64,000 nucleotides of DNA from Fulvimarina endophytica (GTDB lineage Bacteria; Pseudomonadota; Alphaproteobacteria; Rhizobiales; Rhizobiaceae), in contig NZ_QURL01000009.1 of assembly GCF_003403015.1 (NCBI RefSeq), positions 1 through 64,000 on the forward strand, in the 5' to 3' direction. Below the pieces are notes generated by a model. It saw nothing but the letters and a program-made list of their open reading frames with translations, was not told where the DNA came from and searched no databases. Made by a program: the position numbers and the translations under genes. Shown piece after piece: positions 48,143 to 57,486 of the stretch. How positions within the stretch are numbered: the stretch's first letter is position 1; each line of letters starts with the position of its first letter.

Positions 48143-50373
48143 ACACCATGAACAAGCACGTTATGGACGAAGCGATCGGCGAGACCCGCCTCGATCGCGG
48201 CACGCAGGGCGTCATCGGCAAGGGCGCACCGCGCTACGAGGGCAAGCTCAAGGTGTCGGGCACCGCGCCCTATGCCTATGAGTATCTCGCCGGCGAGGAC
48301 GTCGCCTATGGCTTCATCGTGCCGGCCTCCATCGCCAAGGGCACGATCCGCTCGGTGGATGCGACGAAGGCGGAGGCGGTGCCCGGCGTTCTCACCGTCA
48401 TTTCGGGCGACAGGATCGTCCGTGCGGCCTCCCAGCCCATGGCGCCCGCGGCCCAGACCATCGACGGCGAGGTCTTCCACTACAACCAGCCGGTCGCCGT
48501 GGTGATCGCCGATCGTTTCGAGACGGCCCGCCACGCGGCCAAGCTCGTGAAGGTGGACTACGACGCCAAGGAAGGCCGCTTCGACATCGCCGCCCGCACG
48601 ACGGTGCGCGAGCCCGCATCCATGCCGATGGAGCCGAACCAGACGCGCGGCGACTTCGAGAGTGCCTTCGCCAAGGCCGAGATCCAGTACGACCAGACCT
48701 TCACCACGCCCTCCTATCAGGCGGCGGCGATGGAGCCCCACGCCACCACGGCCAAATGGGACGGCGAGCGCCTGACTGTCTGGACCTCGCACCAGCTTCT
48801 GGAGACCGCGCCGGGCCAGCTCTCCAAGCATACGGGCGTCGACGCGGACAAGATCACGGTCCACAGCCCCTATATCGGCGGCGGCTTCGGCTCCAAGCTC
48901 GGCCTCGGCCCGGATGCGGTGATGGCCTGTCTCGGCACGATCGCCACCGGCAAGCCGGTGAAGATCGCGCTCACCCGCCAGAACGTCTTCCAGGCGACCT
49001 CCCGTCGCGGCGAGACGGTCCAGCGCGTGCGGATCGGCGTCACCAAGGCGGGCAAGATCACCTGCTTCGCCCATGAGACGGACACGACGAACTCGCCGGG
49101 CAACGGCTTCTTCGAGCCTTCGGGCATCTCGTCGGTGTTCCTCTATCCCGGCGAAGACCGCATCGTCTCCCACAATATCGTCGAGACGGACGTGCTGATG
49201 GCCTCGGCCTGCCGTGCGCCTGGCGAAGCGACGGGCATGCTCGCGACCGAGGGCGCGCTCGACGAGATCGCCGAGCAGCTGGGCTTGGATCCGGTCGAGT
49301 TTCGCCGGATGAACGAGCCCGAGGTCAATCCGCAGACCGATACGCCCTTCTCCTCGCGCCGTCTCATCGACTGCATCGAGGAAGGCGCAAGGCGCTTCGG
49401 CTGGTCGGATCGTCCGAAGACGCCGGGCTCGCGCCGTGAGGGCGAGTGGCTGATCGGCATGGGCATGGCCTCTGCGAGCCGCAAGAACGACCTGATGGAG
49501 TCTTCGGCCGAAATCGAGATGAGCCCGGACGGCCGCGCGACGGTGCGCACGGGCATGACCGATATCGGCACCGGCACCTACACGATCCTGCAGCAGATCG
49601 CGGCCGAGATGCTCGGCCTGCCGCTCGACATGGTCGATGTGGAACTCGGCGACTCGCGCTTTGCCCCGTCTTCGGGTTCCGGCGGGTCCTGGGGTGCGAA
49701 TTCGGCCGGCTCCTCGGTCTATGTCGCATCGCTCGCCTTGATCCGGGAGCTTGCGAGCCGCATCGACGCCGATGCCGAGACGCTCACCCTGAAGGACGGC
49801 CACGCGATCTCCGGCAATCGCCAGATCCCGTTCGCCGACATCCTGAAGGGCGAGGCGATCTCGGTGACCGGTAAGATCGAGCCGGGCAAGCAGGCCGAGG
49901 AGACGCATCAGGCGAGCTATGGCGCGCATTTCTGCGAGGTGGCGGTCAATGTCGTCACCGGCGAGACGCGCATTCGCCGCCTCCTGACCGTCGGCGCTGC
50001 GGGCCGTATCCTCAACGAGAAGACGGCGACCTCCCAGTGCTATGGCGGCCAGATCTGGGGCATCGGCTACGCGCTCGAGGAGGATCTCGTGATCGACAAG
50101 CGCAACGGCCTGATCGTCAACCACGATCTCGCCGAGTATCACGTGCCGGTCCATGCGGATGTGCCGCAGCTCGACGTGGTGCTTCTGGAAGACCGCGATC
50201 CCCATGCGAGCCCGCTCGCGGGAAAAGGCATCGGCGAGCTCGCGATCGCCGGCGTCGGCGCCGCGATCACGAATGCCATCTACAATGCCTGCGGCGTGAG
50301 GATCCGGGATTATCCCGCGACCCTCGACAAGATCCTCGCCGAACTGCCCGACGACTATCTGACGGCAGCCTGA
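48139..50373 (+). CDS. Molybdenum hydroxylase Moco-binding subunit (PaoC/YagR-like)
   Basis: 744-residue catalytic subunit of the xanthine dehydrogenase/aldehyde oxidase family. The Moco region includes YIGGGFGSKLGLG and CRAPGEATGMLATEGALDE; the catalytic Glu is in GKGIGELAIAG near the C-terminus. Length and layout match PaoC. ATG 48139 overlaps the FAD-subunit stop as ATGA. The organic substrate is not predictable beyond aldehydes or purine-like compounds. No XdhC/PaoD cofactor-insertion gene is in the window. Confidence 0.94.
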   Translation: MNTMNKHVMDEAIGETRLDRGTQGVIGKGAPRYEGKLKVSGTAPYAYEYLAGEDVAYGFIVPASIAKGTIRSVDATKAEAVPGVLTVISGDRIVRAASQPMAPAAQTIDGEVFHYNQPVAVVIADRFETARHAAKLVKVDYDAKEGRFDIAARTTVREPASMPMEPNQTRGDFESAFAKAEIQYDQTFTTPSYQAAAMEPHATTAKWDGERLTVWTSHQLLETAPGQLSKHTGVDADKITVHSPYIGGGFGSKLGLGPDAVMACLGTIATGKPVKIALTRQNVFQATSRRGETVQRVRIGVTKAGKITCFAHETDTTNSPGNGFFEPSGISSVFLYPGEDRIVSHNIVETDVLMASACRAPGEATGMLATEGALDEIAEQLGLDPVEFRRMNEPEVNPQTDTPFSSRRLIDCIEEGARRFGWSDRPKTPGSRREGEWLIGMGMASASRKNDLMESSAEIEMSPDGRATVRTGMTDIGTGTYTILQQIAAEMLGLPLDMVDVELGDSRFAPSSGSGGSWGANSAGSSVYVASLALIRELASRIDADAETLTLKDGHAISGNRQIPFADILKGEAISVTGKIEPGKQAEETHQASYGAHFCEVAVNVVTGETRIRRLLTVGAAGRILNEKTATSQCYGGQIWGIGYALEEDLVIDKRNGLIVNHDLAEYHVPVHADVPQLDVVLLEDRDPHASPLAGKGIGELAIAGVGAAITNAIYNACGVRIRDYPATLDKILAELPDDYLTAA

Positions 50374-50399
50374 GCGAAGGCATGATGCGGTGAATGGAG

Positions 50400-50426
50400 A
50401 GGGGTCGGGAAACCGGCCCCTTTCTT
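50400..50426 (+). terminator. Intrinsic terminator of the molybdenum hydroxylase operon
   Basis: AGGGGTCGG-GAAA-CCGGCCCCT forms a 9-bp stem with one G-U pair and a GNRA-type tetraloop, followed by TTCTT. It lies 26 bases after the large-subunit stop. Confidence 0.8.
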
Positions 50427-50483
50427 CCATGCGATCGTCTATATCATCCTCGGCGCACGACCGCCCGTTACGAGGATGACCCG

Positions 50484-51431
50484 ATGACCCTCCGCAGCTT
50501 CTACCCGCCGATCGAGCCCTATGACACCGGCATGCTCGATGTCGGCGACGGACATTCCGTCTCCTACGAACGCTGCGGGACGAAGGGCGGCAAGCCGGTC
50601 GTCTTTCTTCACGGCGGGCCCGGAGGCGGCTGCAATCCCGATCAGCGGCGCCTGTTCGACCCGGCCCGCTACGACATTCTCCTCTTCGATCAGCGGGGCT
50701 GCGGACGCTCGACGCCCCATGCCTCGCTCGAGGCGAACACGACCTGGCATCTCGTCGCCGATATCGAGCGCCTGCGCCAGATGGTCGGCTGCGACCGGTG
50801 GCAGGTCTTCGGCGGCTCCTGGGGATCGACCCTCGCGCTCGCCTATGCCGAGACCCATCCCGAACGGGTGAGCGAACTTCTCCTGCGCGGCGTCTATCTC
50901 GTCACGAAGGCCGATCTCGACTGGTCTTACAGGTTCGGCGTCTCGGAGATGTTTCCCGAGGAGTTCGAGCGCTTCCAGGCCCCGATCCCCGAGGCCGAGC
51001 GCGGCGACATGATCGCGGCCTATCGCGCTCGCCTCACCGGCGCGGACGAGGCCGAGAAGCTCGCCTGCGCGAAAGCCTGGAGCACCTGGGAGGCGCGCAC
51101 GATCAAGCTTCTTCCGAGCGACGAGCTCGCCGCTCGCTTCTCCGACGGGCATTTCGCGCTCGCCTTCGCCCGCATCGAGAACCACTACTTCACCCATCGC
51201 TGCTGGCTGGAGGAGGGGCAGCTCCTGCGCGATGCCCATCGTCTGAGGGGGATCGAGGGCGCGATCGTCCACGGGCGCTACGACATGCCGTGCCCGGCGC
51301 GGTCGGCCTTCGCCCTGTCGCGGATCTGGACGGATGCCGCGTTCCGTCTCGTCGAGGGCGCCGGCCATGCCGTCGACGAGCCGGGCATTCTGCATGAGCT
51401 GATCGAGGCGACGGATCGCTTCGCCGCATAG
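50484..51431 (+). CDS. pip: Prolyl aminopeptidase
   Basis: 315-residue S33 serine peptidase releasing N-terminal proline. The HGGPGGG oxyanion motif, DQRGCGRS, nucleophile elbow GGSWGSTLALAYA (Ser about 111), Asp in HGRYDMPCP and His in EGAGHAVDEP are all present and typical of proline iminopeptidase. ATG 50484 has GAGG eight bases upstream. It converges on the putP sodium/proline symporter gene, a suggestive functional pairing. Confidence 0.96.
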   Translation: MTLRSFYPPIEPYDTGMLDVGDGHSVSYERCGTKGGKPVVFLHGGPGGGCNPDQRRLFDPARYDILLFDQRGCGRSTPHASLEANTTWHLVADIERLRQMVGCDRWQVFGGSWGSTLALAYAETHPERVSELLLRGVYLVTKADLDWSYRFGVSEMFPEEFERFQAPIPEAERGDMIAAYRARLTGADEAEKLACAKAWSTWEARTIKLLPSDELAARFSDGHFALAFARIENHYFTHRCWLEEGQLLRDAHRLRGIEGAIVHGRYDMPCPARSAFALSRIWTDAAFRLVEGAGHAVDEPGILHELIEATDRFAA

Positions 51432-51534
51432 CGCTTGCGCGCACCGACGGGCCGACCGGCCCCATTCTCCGTCCACGCCCCGGCCTCGCGCTCGAACGCG
51501 ACGCCGGGAGCGCCCGAGACGGGCGGTCCGGGAT

Positions 51535-53043
51535 CTATTCCGCCGGCTGGGCTTTCGTTTCGATCGCGCGATATTCCCCGCTCGTCGCCGTCAGTTTCGA
51601 GACGAGGACGATGGCGACGAAGGCGAGGATGAAGCCCGGAATGATCTCGTAGACGCCGGGACCGCCGAGGAAGCTCGAATTCCAGCCGAGGCTGATCCAG
51701 ACGATCACCGTGACGGCGCCGGTGACGAGGCCCGCGACGGCGCCGGTGCCCGACATTCTGGACCAGGTGAGGGCGAGGATGATCAGCGGTCCGAAGGCGG
51801 CGCCGAAGCCCGCCCAGGCATTGGAGACGAGGCCCAGCACCTCCGAATTCGGATCGCTGGAGATGACGACCGCCGCAAGGGCGACGAGGACCACGCAGAC
51901 CCGGCCGACATTCACCATCTCCGTCTCGCCCGCCTGCTTGCGCAGGAACAGGCGGTAGAAATCCTCCGTCAGCGAGGAGGAGGCGACGAGAAGCTGGGAG
52001 GAGATCGTGCTCATGATCGCGGCGAGAAGGGCTGCGAGAAGGAAGCCGGTGATCAGCGGATGGAAGAGGAGATCGGCCAGAACGATGAAGATCGTCTCGG
52101 GATCGCTCACCTCCAGCCCGTTGCGCACCGCATAGGCCCGGCCGAAGACGCCGACGCCGACGGCGCCGATGAGCGAGATCGCCATCCAGCTCATGCCGAT
52201 ATTGCGCGCTGCCGGAACTTCCTTGAGGGAGCGGATCGCCATGAAGCGCACGATGATATGGGGCTGGCCGAAATAGCCGAGGCCCCAGGTGACGGCCGAC
52301 AGGAAGCCGATGAGAGTGAGCCCGTCGAAGAGCGAGAGATAGTTGGGGTCGACCTGCGACAGGGTTTCGCCCGCGCCCGAAAAGCCGCTCCCCTGGCCCG
52401 AATAGAGCACCACGAGGGGCATGATGACGAGGGCGAGCATCATGATGCAGCCCTGGACGAAATCGGTGAGGGAGACGGCGAGGAACCCGCCGACCACGGT
52501 ATAGGTGAGGACGATGGCGAGCGTCAGCCAGATGCCGACCGTGTAGTCGCTGAAGCCGCCCACATCGATGAACTCGCCGAAGGCGCTCTCGAAGAGCTTG
52601 CCGCCGGCAACGAGGCCCGAAGCCGTATAGACCGCGAAGAAGACGACGATGATGACCGCCGAGATGGTGCGAAGCGCGATCGCGCGGCTCGGGAAACGCT
52701 TGCCGAGAAATTCGGGAATGGTGAGGGAATTGTCGTAGCGCGCGGTCTGCTCGCGAAGGCGCGGGGCGACGATGATCCAGTTGGCGAAGGCGCCGACGAA
52801 GAGGCCGATGCCGATCCAGGCCTCGACGAGGCCGGAGGCGAAGAGCGCGCCGGGAAGGCCGAGAAGCAGCCAGCCGGACATGTCCGAGGCACCGGCCGAC
52901 AGCGCGGCGACGGACGGGCTGAGCTGGCGCCCGCCCAGCATGTATTCTTCCGAACTCGATGTCGACTTGCGCCAGGCATAGAAGCCGATCGCGAGCATGA
53001 GGACGAAATAGGCCCCGAGGCTGATCCAGACGCCGAGCTGCAT
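51535..53043 (-). CDS. putP: Sodium/proline symporter
   Basis: 502-residue membrane transporter of the SSS family. It opens with helix WISLGAYFVLMLAIGFYAWR, then EEYMLGGRQLSPSVAALSAGASDMSGWLLLGLPG, where GASDMSGWL is a PutP signature, and has SLTDFVQGCIMMLAL and the long run of helices to about residue 485. It imports proline with sodium. ATG 53043 has AGGAGA upstream. Same direction as glcDEF but 87 bases after glcF, so separate or read-through transcription are both possible. Confidence 0.95.
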   Translation of the reverse strand: MQLGVWISLGAYFVLMLAIGFYAWRKSTSSSEEYMLGGRQLSPSVAALSAGASDMSGWLLLGLPGALFASGLVEAWIGIGLFVGAFANWIIVAPRLREQTARYDNSLTIPEFLGKRFPSRAIALRTISAVIIVVFFAVYTASGLVAGGKLFESAFGEFIDVGGFSDYTVGIWLTLAIVLTYTVVGGFLAVSLTDFVQGCIMMLALVIMPLVVLYSGQGSGFSGAGETLSQVDPNYLSLFDGLTLIGFLSAVTWGLGYFGQPHIIVRFMAIRSLKEVPAARNIGMSWMAISLIGAVGVGVFGRAYAVRNGLEVSDPETIFIVLADLLFHPLITGFLLAALLAAIMSTISSQLLVASSSLTEDFYRLFLRKQAGETEMVNVGRVCVVLVALAAVVISSDPNSEVLGLVSNAWAGFGAAFGPLIILALTWSRMSGTGAVAGLVTGAVTVIVWISLGWNSSFLGGPGVYEIIPGFILAFVAIVLVSKLTATSGEYRAIETKAQPAE

Positions 53044-53130
53044 GGTTTTCGTCTCCTGCCATTCATCACCGAACGGTTAGGATAACGGCGGTCACGAGAC
53101 CGTCAACACAAGTCCGACGAGATTCAGCCC

Positions 53131-54474
53131 CTATTCTGCCGCAATCGGCACCGCCTTGCCCTGCGGTTCGAGCCCGGCGAGCACGGCCGGCTTCTCGCCG
53201 CCATAGGCCCAGTCGAGGAGTTCGGCCGTGTGGAGGATCGGGATTCCCGTGCCCGAGCCGATCTGCGTGATGCAGCCGATATTGCCGGTGGCGATGACCT
53301 GCGGCGAGACGCTCTCGATGTTCTTCACCTTGCGCGCCTTGAGCTGCGCGGCGATCTCGGGCTGGGTGATGTTGTAGGTGCCGGCCGAGCCGCAGCACAG
53401 GTGCCCCTCGGGGATCTCGCGGATCGTGAAGCCCGCCTGTCGCAGCAGGCCGCGCGGCTGCTTCTGCACCCGCTGGCCGTGCTGCATGGAGCAGGCGGAG
53501 TGATAGGCGACGTCGAGGCCCGTCGCGTTGACCGGCTCCGGCAGGTCGAGGGTCGCGAGATATTCGGTGACGTCGAGGGTCTTCTCGGAGACCCGCTTCG
53601 CCTTGTCGGCATAGTCCGGATCGAGCCGCAGCATATGGGCGTAGTCCTTGACCGTCGTGCCGCAGCCCGACGCGGTCATGACGATGGCGTCGAGCCCGCC
53701 GGTCTCGATCTCGCGGCACCAGACGTCGATGTTCTGCTTGGCGAAGCGGTGGGCCTCGTCCTCCTTGCCCATGTGGTGGACGAGAGCGCCGCAGCAGGTC
53801 TCGCCCTTCGGCACCACGACCTCGACGCCGATGCGGTTGAGGAGGGCGACCGTCCGCTCGTTGATGGCGGGGTCGAGCACGGACTGGGCGCAGCCGCTGA
53901 GGATCGCGACGCGTCCCCTGCGGGTGCCGGCGGCCGCATGGGTGCCGGGTTCGTTGATCGCCGATTTCGCCGGAACGCTGGTCGGCGCAAGGCGCAGCAT
54001 GGCGGCCATGGGCTTCAGGGGCCTGATGCCGTCGAGAAGGCTCGCGAAGGGCCGGCCGAGCCGCGCGGCGGCAAGGCTTGCGCGGAAGCGGCCCGGATAG
54101 GGCAGGACGAGGGCGAGGATCCGCCGCGTCATCCGGTCGACGAAGGGCCGCTTGTAGGTCGCCTCGATATGGTTTCGGGCATGGTCGACGAGGTGCATGT
54201 AGTTCACGTCGGCCGGGCAGGTGGTCATGCAGGCGAGGCAGGAGAGGCAGCGGTCGATATGGGTGACGGTCTTCTCGTCCGCCGGCCGGTCGTTCTCCAG
54301 CATGTCCTTGATGAGATAGATGCGCCCGCGCGGCGAATCGAGCTCGTTGCCGAGCGTCACATAGGTCGGGCAGGTCGCCGTGCAGAAGCCGCAATGGACG
54401 CATTTGCGCACGATGCCGGCCGAATGGGCCGTATCGGGATCGTCGAGCTGGGCGGGTGTGAAATGGGTCTGCAT
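53131..54474 (-). CDS. glcF: Glycolate oxidase iron-sulfur subunit
   Basis: 447-residue Fe-S subunit of glycolate dehydrogenase, which passes electrons to the membrane chain. Two [4Fe-4S] motifs occur: CVHCGFCTATCP (about 24-35) and CLSCLACMTTCP (about 74-85). Two CCG domains follow with GETCCGALVHHM and GHLCCGSAGTYN, which bind a further cluster in related heterodisulfide-reductase-type proteins. It is 151 bases downstream of glcE. Confidence 0.96.
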   Translation of the reverse strand: MQTHFTPAQLDDPDTAHSAGIVRKCVHCGFCTATCPTYVTLGNELDSPRGRIYLIKDMLENDRPADEKTVTHIDRCLSCLACMTTCPADVNYMHLVDHARNHIEATYKRPFVDRMTRRILALVLPYPGRFRASLAAARLGRPFASLLDGIRPLKPMAAMLRLAPTSVPAKSAINEPGTHAAAGTRRGRVAILSGCAQSVLDPAINERTVALLNRIGVEVVVPKGETCCGALVHHMGKEDEAHRFAKQNIDVWCREIETGGLDAIVMTASGCGTTVKDYAHMLRLDPDYADKAKRVSEKTLDVTEYLATLDLPEPVNATGLDVAYHSACSMQHGQRVQKQPRGLLRQAGFTIREIPEGHLCCGSAGTYNITQPEIAAQLKARKVKNIESVSPQVIATGNIGCITQIGSGTGIPILHTAELLDWAYGGEKPAVLAGLEPQGKAVPIAAE

Positions 54475-54625
54475 GAAGAGGCTCCTCCCAGAGCCGAAGT
54501 CGGCGGTCAGGTGCGCGGCGAGCGGGGCTTTTTCTAGAGATGCGACCCGGCGGTGCCGGATCGCTCGCCCGGCGAAAGCGGTCTTGGGCCTGCCGCGTGG
54601 TCGCCGTCGTGTCGGATGATGGCCG

Positions 54626-55882
54626 TCACCCCATCTTTCCCGGATTGAGCACGCCGGCCGGATCGAACTGCTCCTTCAGGCGGCGCGACAGGCCGGCAAG
54701 GGCGGGGGCGTGGGGCTGGAAGACCTCGGTCGCGGCACGGACCTGATCCGTCGCGCGCACGAGGGTCGCATGGCCGCCGCCGATGCGGCTCACGCCGGCG
54801 CGCACGAGGTCGGCTTCCGCCTCGCCGCTCTCCATCCGCAGCCAGACGAGGCCGCCCTGCCAGTCGTAGAAGGCGTCGATCGCCGCATGACGCCGGAGGC
54901 CCATCACGAGGGCATGGCCGGAGGTGGGCGCGACGCTCACGCGCCAGACCGGCCGCTCGCTGCCGTCGGCGAACGGGATCGCATCCTTCACGTCGCGCCA
55001 GAAGGCGCGCGATTCCTCACCGTGAAGATGCTCGAGCCGGCCGCGCTCCTCGAGAACGGTGCCGAGATGCTTCGCCCGCGCCTCGACCGAGGGGCCGAAG
55101 CCGTCGAGGCGGATCGCGGTGGCGGGCTCGTTGCCCAGCGCTCCGTCCATCACGCGGGCGGCCGTCAGCATGGGCAGATGGGCCGCGCCCGAGGCCTCGG
55201 CCGGCGAGCCGAGGGCGAGCGCCATCGCGGCGGATGCCGCCTCGTCGTCGAGACCGCGCAGGAGGAGCGTGGTTTCGGCCTCGCTCTTCGGCAGGACCTT
55301 GATCGTCACCTCGCTCATGACCGCGAGGGTGCCGAAGGAGCCGGCGATCCCCTTGGACAGGTCGTAGCCGGTGACGTTCTTGACCACCCGCCCGCCGGAC
55401 TTGAAGATCTCCGCCCGGCCGGAGACGGCCCGGACGCCGAGAACATGATCGCGCGCCGCGCCCTGCTTCAGGCGGCGGGGGCCGGCGAGATTGCAGGCGA
55501 CGACGCCGCCGATCGTGCCGAGGCCGCGCTCGCGCCCGTGGAGGGGGCCGTAATCGATGGGTTCGAATTCGAGGCGCTGGTGCTTCTCGTCGAGCATCGC
55601 CTCGATCTCGGCGATGGGCGTTCCGGCCCTTGCCGAAAGAACGAGTTCCTCCGGCTCGTAGAGGGTGACGCCGGTCAGCTTGCGCGTCGAGAGCGTCGCG
55701 CCCGCCTGAACCGGCCGTCCGAGGCCGGATTTCGAGCCCGTTCCCTCGACGAGGAGCGGCACCTCCTCGCTGACGGCCCCGGCGATCACGTCGCGAAGCG
55801 CGTCCTCGCTCGTCGGCTCGAACAGGCGGGAGGCCTCTGCGCCGGAGGCTCCGGCGGGCTTTGCGGCTGCATTCGCGCTCAT
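54626..55882 (-). CDS. glcE: Glycolate oxidase FAD-binding subunit
   Basis: 418-residue FAD-binding subunit of glycolate dehydrogenase. FAD_binding_4 features are VEGTGSKSGLGRPV, LGTIGGVVACNLAGPRRLKQG and GRVVKNVTGYDLSKGIAGS. The shortened C-terminal cap is typical of GlcE. ATG 55882 follows the glcD stop by four bases. A longer reading from 55933 has no family support. Confidence 0.95.
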   Translation of the reverse strand: MSANAAAKPAGASGAEASRLFEPTSEDALRDVIAGAVSEEVPLLVEGTGSKSGLGRPVQAGATLSTRKLTGVTLYEPEELVLSARAGTPIAEIEAMLDEKHQRLEFEPIDYGPLHGRERGLGTIGGVVACNLAGPRRLKQGAARDHVLGVRAVSGRAEIFKSGGRVVKNVTGYDLSKGIAGSFGTLAVMSEVTIKVLPKSEAETTLLLRGLDDEAASAAMALALGSPAEASGAAHLPMLTAARVMDGALGNEPATAIRLDGFGPSVEARAKHLGTVLEERGRLEHLHGEESRAFWRDVKDAIPFADGSERPVWRVSVAPTSGHALVMGLRRHAAIDAFYDWQGGLVWLRMESGEAEADLVRAGVSRIGGGHATLVRATDQVRAATEVFQPHAPALAGLSRRLKEQFDPAGVLNPGKMG

Positions 55883-55886
55883 GACG

Positions 55887-57380
55887 TCAGAACCTCGGCA
55901 GGTCGGGGAAGGCGACCTCGCCCTTGTGGACATGCATGCGGCCGAGTTCGGCGCAGCGATGGAGCTGCGGGAACACCTTGCCGGGATTGAGGAGGTGCTT
56001 GGCGTCGAAGGCGCACTTGACCCGCTGCTGGTGCTTCAGATCGGTCTCGCTGAACATTTCCGGCATCAGGTCGCGTTTCTCGACCCCCACCCCGTGCTCG
56101 CCCGTCAGGACGCCGCCGACCTCCACGCACAGCCTCAGGATGTCGTTGCCGAACTCCTCGGCCTTTTCCAGTTCGCCCTTGTTGGCGTCGTAGAGGACGA
56201 GCGGATGGAGATTGCCGTCACCGGCATGGAAGACATTGGCGACCTTCAGGCCGTATTTCTTCTCCATCTCCTTCATGCCGGCCAGGACACGCGGCAGTTC
56301 CTTGCGCGGGATCGTGCCGTCCATGCAGTAATAGTCCGGCGAGATGCGGCCGACGGCGGGGAAGGCGGCCTTGCGCCCGGCCCAGAAGGCGGCGCGCTCC
56401 TCCTCGCTCTGGGAGACCCGCGTGGTGGTCGCCCCGTTCTCGCGCGCGATGGTCTCGACGGCCGACAGCAGGTGGTCGACCTCGGCCTTCGGGCCGTCGA
56501 GCTCGACGATCAGCAGCGCTTCCACGTCGCGCGGATAGCCTGCGAGGACAAAATCCTCCGCCGCGTGGATGGCCGGGCGATCCATCATCTCCATGCCGCC
56601 GGGAATGATGCCCCTGGCGATGATCGCGGCGACGCATTCGCCGCCCTGTTCGGAGGTCGGAAAGCCGATCAGCACGGCGCGGGCGGTCTCGGGCGCCTGG
56701 AGGATGCGCACGGTCACTTCCGTGACGACCCCGAGCAGGCCCTCCGAGCCGGTCATCAGGCCGAGCATGTCGTAGCCCCCGTCGGCATCGAGATGCTTGC
56801 CGCCGATGCGCACGATCTCGCCCTCCATAGTGACGAATTCGAGCCCGAGCACGTTGTTGGTGGTCAGTCCGTATTTCAGGCAGTGCACGCCGCCGGAATT
56901 CTCCGCGATATTGCCGCCGATGGAGCAGGCGATCTGGGAGGAGGGATCGGGGGCGTAGTAGAAGCCTCTATGGTCGACGGCCTTGGTGATGCCGAGATTG
57001 GTGACGCCGGGCTGGACGACGGCGCAGCGATTGTCGAAGTCGACGTCGAGAACCTTGTTGAACTTCGACAGGACGAGCAGGACGCCGTCCTCGAGCGGCA
57101 GCGCGCCGCCCGACAGGGAGGTTCCCGCGCCGCGCGGCACCACCGGAATATCGTTGGCGTGGCAGTATTTCAGGACCTTGGAGACCTGTTTCACGGTCTG
57201 CGGCAGGACGACCACGAGCGGCAGCTGGCGATAGGCGGTGAGCCCGTCGCTCTCGAAGACGCGCATTTCGTTGGTCGCGTCCACCACCCCTTCGCCGGGC
57301 ACGATCGCGCGCAGCGCCGAAACGATTTCTTCTCGCCGCGACAGGACCGCCGCGGACGGCTTCGGCATTGCGATGGACAT
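55887..57380 (-). CDS. glcD: Glycolate oxidase subunit GlcD
   Basis: 497-residue FAD-linked subunit oxidising glycolate to glyoxylate. The PRGAGTSLSGGALPLEDGVL FAD loop, CSIGGNIAENSGGVHCLKYG and the C-terminal VLTGEHGVGVEKRDLMPEMF with histidines of the FAD_oxidase_C active site are diagnostic. First gene of glcDEF. ATG 57380 has GGAGG nine bases upstream. No adjacent GlcC-type regulator gene is seen. Confidence 0.96.
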   Translation of the reverse strand: MSIAMPKPSAAVLSRREEIVSALRAIVPGEGVVDATNEMRVFESDGLTAYRQLPLVVVLPQTVKQVSKVLKYCHANDIPVVPRGAGTSLSGGALPLEDGVLLVLSKFNKVLDVDFDNRCAVVQPGVTNLGITKAVDHRGFYYAPDPSSQIACSIGGNIAENSGGVHCLKYGLTTNNVLGLEFVTMEGEIVRIGGKHLDADGGYDMLGLMTGSEGLLGVVTEVTVRILQAPETARAVLIGFPTSEQGGECVAAIIARGIIPGGMEMMDRPAIHAAEDFVLAGYPRDVEALLIVELDGPKAEVDHLLSAVETIARENGATTTRVSQSEEERAAFWAGRKAAFPAVGRISPDYYCMDGTIPRKELPRVLAGMKEMEKKYGLKVANVFHAGDGNLHPLVLYDANKGELEKAEEFGNDILRLCVEVGGVLTGEHGVGVEKRDLMPEMFSETDLKHQQRVKCAFDAKHLLNPGKVFPQLHRCAELGRMHVHKGEVAFPDLPRF

Positions 57381-57486
57381 GAATCGAGACCTCCCAGTCC
57401 TTTATGCGAGAACTTAAGACGGCCGGCCGCGTGCGTCCACCTCGGCCAAAACACCGCAGGCGGGCTGTCTATCCGGAACGTGTATA

